A stretch of DNA of 7,808 nt from 1XD8-76 sp051880335. Lineage in GTDB: Bacteria; Bacillota; Clostridia; Lachnospirales; Lachnospiraceae. Shown here piece after piece: positions 5,721 through 7,808 of this stretch (position 1 is the stretch's first letter; every line of letters starts with the position of its first letter). Location: positions 1-7,808 of the forward strand of contig JBJENT010000220.1 in assembly GCA_051880335.1 (NCBI GenBank), in the 5' to 3' direction. Under the pieces are notes generated by a model. It saw only the letters and a program-made list of their open reading frames with translations. It made no database searches and was not told the origin of the DNA. Both the position numbers and the translations under genes were made by a program.

Positions 5721-6833
5721 CTATGACATAATCTTTTGATCGCACCACATACGAACCCGGTTTGTCATCTCCTGATACCGGCATAGTTTCTTTAGAAATT
5801 CCAGCACAACGCTAAAACCAAGAACCACCAGAATCTGAAGGAGATAAATCACCAGAAAATGTTCCCCTGAAAAAATCAGCCCTCTGATATGCACAAAATA
5901 ATAACTGAAGAATAAATGTGCGAAATACATATTCATGGAATGCTTTCCAACCAGCTCTGCCACTTTCCGGAGATGTCCAAGCGGCCCCAGCAGATAATAT
6001 ACCAGAAGTATAATCGCAACAGCCAGAACCCCCTCTGCCAGATAGGTCACTTCCTCCGTAACCAGATCTCCTTCATATTGTCTGAGAAAAGCTGAGATTC
6101 CTATCGCCACAAGTATGATTCCTGTTTTTACCAGACAGGAGAATCCTTTGTTTCCTCCGATTTTCCAGTCGCTCCATTTGGAAAACAGATCAGCCCTGGC
6201 AAAAACCAGTCCAAAAAGCACCACATAACGATAACGGTCCGTCATATAATCTATCGAAACAACGTAAGGCAGTAACAGTATCGTCGGCACAAGCAGATAC
6301 CCTATTTTCTGAAAAGCCATATATAAGAAAGGCATACAGAAAATAATCAGTATGGCCAGCTGCAGATACCACCAGCTGGCATTGATGCAGGGAAAATCAA
6401 AAAACTTGGAGAGACCGGTCAGGTCCATTAAAAAATAGTATATTGCACGAAAGCCTGTTCCATAAGCTGACTTCAAATCCAGATCCCAGAAAAAGAAGAT
6501 CAGGATCGCTGCAAAGACCGCAATATATCCAAGCATCAAAGAAAAATATCGTTTTAAAGAGATCCATAAGAACTGTCTGCCGGATAATGCATGTCCGGAC
6601 TGCTGTTCTAACTTTTCATAACCTTTATACAGACCATATACGGTCAGAAACAGAAAGATGCTGACACATATATTAAATACTCTGGAAGTTTTCATCACAC
6701 TCTGCAGATCAAAAGGCGCAAAGTTTACATGATATTCCAGAAACATGGGTTCATAATAGAATAAATGGTAAAAAAGGAGCATCAAAATAGCTACTCCTTT
6801 TACCATAAGCGTGTCTTCTTTGGAAAACCTCAC
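5721..6833 (-). CDS. Acyltransferase-3 family membrane protein (surface glycan O-acyltransferase), putative
   Basis: A 370-residue integral membrane protein with about ten TM segments, the size and layout of the acyltransferase-3 family (OafA/WecH/NodX-like), which moves acyl groups, usually acetyl, from a cytoplasmic donor to glycans outside. Features seen: KGVAILMLLFYHLF (12-25) with the conserved His at 23 in TM1, Arg-95 in the SLKRYF segment where the family keeps a basic residue, the aromatic NASWWYLQLA at 151-160, and the late motif VGKHSMNMYFAHLFF (295-309) typical of the final helices. There is no fused C-terminal SGNH domain. It starts with GTG, supported by a very strong GAGGAGGA site seven bases upstream; the next ATG (codon 10) would cut into TM1's flank. 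It begins 15 bases after tyrS and precedes two glycosyltransferase genes, pointing to envelope glycan modification. The acceptor is unknown. Confidence 0.85.
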   Translation of the reverse strand: MRFSKEDTLMVKGVAILMLLFYHLFYYEPMFLEYHVNFAPFDLQSVMKTSRVFNICVSIFLFLTVYGLYKGYEKLEQQSGHALSGRQFLWISLKRYFSLMLGYIAVFAAILIFFFWDLDLKSAYGTGFRAIYYFLMDLTGLSKFFDFPCINASWWYLQLAILIIFCMPFLYMAFQKIGYLLVPTILLLPYVVSIDYMTDRYRYVVLFGLVFARADLFSKWSDWKIGGNKGFSCLVKTGIILVAIGISAFLRQYEGDLVTEEVTYLAEGVLAVAIILLVYYLLGPLGHLRKVAELVGKHSMNMYFAHLFFSYYFVHIRGLIFSGEHFLVIYLLQILVVLGFSVVLEFLKKLCRYQEMTNRVRMWCDQKIMS

Positions 6834-6840
6834 CTGAGTT

Positions 6841-6848
6841 TCCTCCTC
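6841..6848 (-). promoter_or_regulatory. Strong ribosome binding site fixing a GTG start
   Basis: GAGGAGGA on the minus strand, seven bases before the GTG at 6833 and directly after the tyrS TAA (6851-6849). It decides the acyltransferase start. Its position fills nearly the whole gap, leaving no room for a terminator between tyrS and the acyltransferase gene. Confidence 0.85.
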
Positions 6849-7808
6849 TTATTTCAGAACAAGCTTTTTAAAGTTCTTCTTACCACGTTTTAAGATGATT
6901 CCGTCACCATCAAACATATTTTTATCATAAACAGCTTTTATGTCGGTCACTTTCTCATCATTCACAGTAACACCACCCTGTTCGATGGCACGTCTGCCTT
7001 CGGAACGTGTATTTACCAGACCGGATGCAACCAGCATGCCGATCAGATCGATCTTATCTTCTCTAAAGTGCTCGTCAGTCAGTTCTGCCTTTGGCATATC
7101 TGCCAGGCTTCCTGCACCGCCAAATAATCCTTTGGAAGCTTCTCTTGCTTTGGAAGCTTCTTCTTCCCCATGAACCAGATTGGTCAGTTCATAAGCCAGA
7201 ATATCCTTGGCTTCGTTGAGCTGGCTTCCTTCCCATTTATCCATTTCGTTGATCTGTTCCAGTGGAAGGAAGGTAAGCATACGCAGACATTTCAGCACAT
7301 CTGCATCTGCAACATTTCTCCAGTACTGATAGAATTCAAACGGAGAGGTTTTATTGGGATCAAGCCATACAGCACCCTTTTGTGTCTTACCCATTTTCTT
7401 TCCTTCGGAATTCAGAAGCAGTGTTATGGTCATAGCATATGCATCTTTGGAAAGTTTCTTACGGATCAGTTCGGTACCGCCTAACATATTACTCCACTGA
7501 TCGTCCCCGCCAAACTGCATATTACAACCATATCTCTTGTACAGTTCCAGGAAATCGTAGGACTGCATGATCATGTAGTTAAACTCTAAGAAGCTTAAGC
7601 CCTTTTCCATTCTCTGTTTGTAACATTCCGCACGAAGCATATTATTAACAGAGAAGCATGCTCCGATGTCTCTGATAAATTCAATATAGTTCAGGTCTCG
7701 AAGCCAGTCTGCATTATTCACCATAAGTGCTTTGTCTTCACCAAATTCAATGAATCTGCTCATCTGTTTCTTAAAACATTCACAGTTATGATCGATCATT
7801 TCCTTTGT
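6849..7808 (-). CDS. tyrS: Tyrosyl-tRNA synthetase, C-terminal 319 residues (5' end outside window)
   Basis: Class I aminoacyl-tRNA synthetase that charges tRNA(Tyr) in the cytoplasm. The frame stays open to the right edge, so the ATG at 7799 is internal. A full enzyme has about 400-420 residues, so roughly the first 90, with the HIGH-type motif, are missing. Counting from that ATG: the tyrosine-pocket region MIMQSYDFLELY (76-87), MQFGGDDQWSN (94-104, matching the usual GGSDQWGN), the KMSKS-type loop KKMGKTQKGAVWLDP (134-148), and a C-terminal S4-like RNA-binding domain from about 247 (IGMLVASGLVNTRSEGRRAIEQG region) to the end. The 3' end is intact, with TAA at 6851-6849. In Firmicutes tyrS is often controlled by a tyrosine T-box upstream; that region is not in this window. 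An acyltransferase gene follows after 15 bases without a terminator. Confidence 0.96.
   Translation of the reverse strand, partial: TKEMIDHNCECFKKQMSRFIEFGEDKALMVNNADWLRDLNYIEFIRDIGACFSVNNMLRAECYKQRMEKGLSFLEFNYMIMQSYDFLELYKRYGCNMQFGGDDQWSNMLGGTELIRKKLSKDAYAMTITLLLNSEGKKMGKTQKGAVWLDPNKTSPFEFYQYWRNVADADVLKCLRMLTFLPLEQINEMDKWEGSQLNEAKDILAYELTNLVHGEEEASKAREASKGLFGGAGSLADMPKAELTDEHFREDKIDLIGMLVASGLVNTRSEGRRAIEQGGVTVNDEKVTDIKAVYDKNMFDGDGIILKRGKKNFKKLVLK

Noticed and set aside
7797..7799. ATG at 7799 as the tyrS start
   Set aside because: The frame stays open upstream to the window edge and the protein would lack the entire HIGH-motif half of the catalytic domain; this Met is internal.

Overview
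The window looks like a chromosomal segment of a low-to-mid GC Gram-positive Clostridia member, most likely a gut Lachnospiraceae. The basis is AT-rich intergenic DNA, strong AGGAGG-type ribosome binding sites, and the character of the tyrosyl-tRNA synthetase, YbaK-like and DhaS-like TetR proteins. The genus cannot be fixed by eye. All recognisable genes but one lie on the minus strand. I see no tRNA, rRNA, CRISPR array, insertion sequence or phage gene.

Right to left (direction of transcription): the 3' part of tyrS enters from the right edge (7808-6849, N-terminus outside the window). After only 15 bases comes a GTG-started acyltransferase-3 membrane protein (6833-5721). An 80-base gap with three 13-bp tandem repeats and a possible internal promoter follows. 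Then come a GtrB/DPM1-type polyprenyl-phosphate glycosyltransferase (5640-4684) and, three bases later, a 628-residue multi-spanning GT-C type glycosyltransferase (4680-2794). A YbaK/EbsC-type aminoacyl-tRNA deacylase (2733-2266) and a TetR/AcrR regulator of the DhaS type (2177-1533) complete this run. No convincing rho-independent terminator was found between any of these genes, so one long transcript from tyrS is possible.

Left part: a small 81-codon gene of unknown function (1222-1467) is the only plus-strand gene. It ends in a clear hairpin terminator just before the convergent tetR stop. It is divergent from an RND/MMPL-type membrane transporter (972-1, truncated by the left edge), with a very AT-rich shared upstream region of 249 bases.

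How they may work together (inference): the GtrB-like enzyme would charge undecaprenyl phosphate with a sugar, and the GT-C protein would transfer that sugar outside the membrane onto an envelope polymer or protein. The acyltransferase would add an acyl (often acetyl) group to a surface glycan. This resembles a small cell-envelope decoration cassette lodged between two translation-quality genes, tyrS and the deacylase. The TetR protein is a plausible regulator of the nearby MMPL transporter. I found no strong evidence of an entirely new system. The points most worth checking are the tyrS-glycan read-through, the uncharacterised 81-residue gene with its possible leader peptide, and the two sets of tandem repeats in the intergenic gaps.
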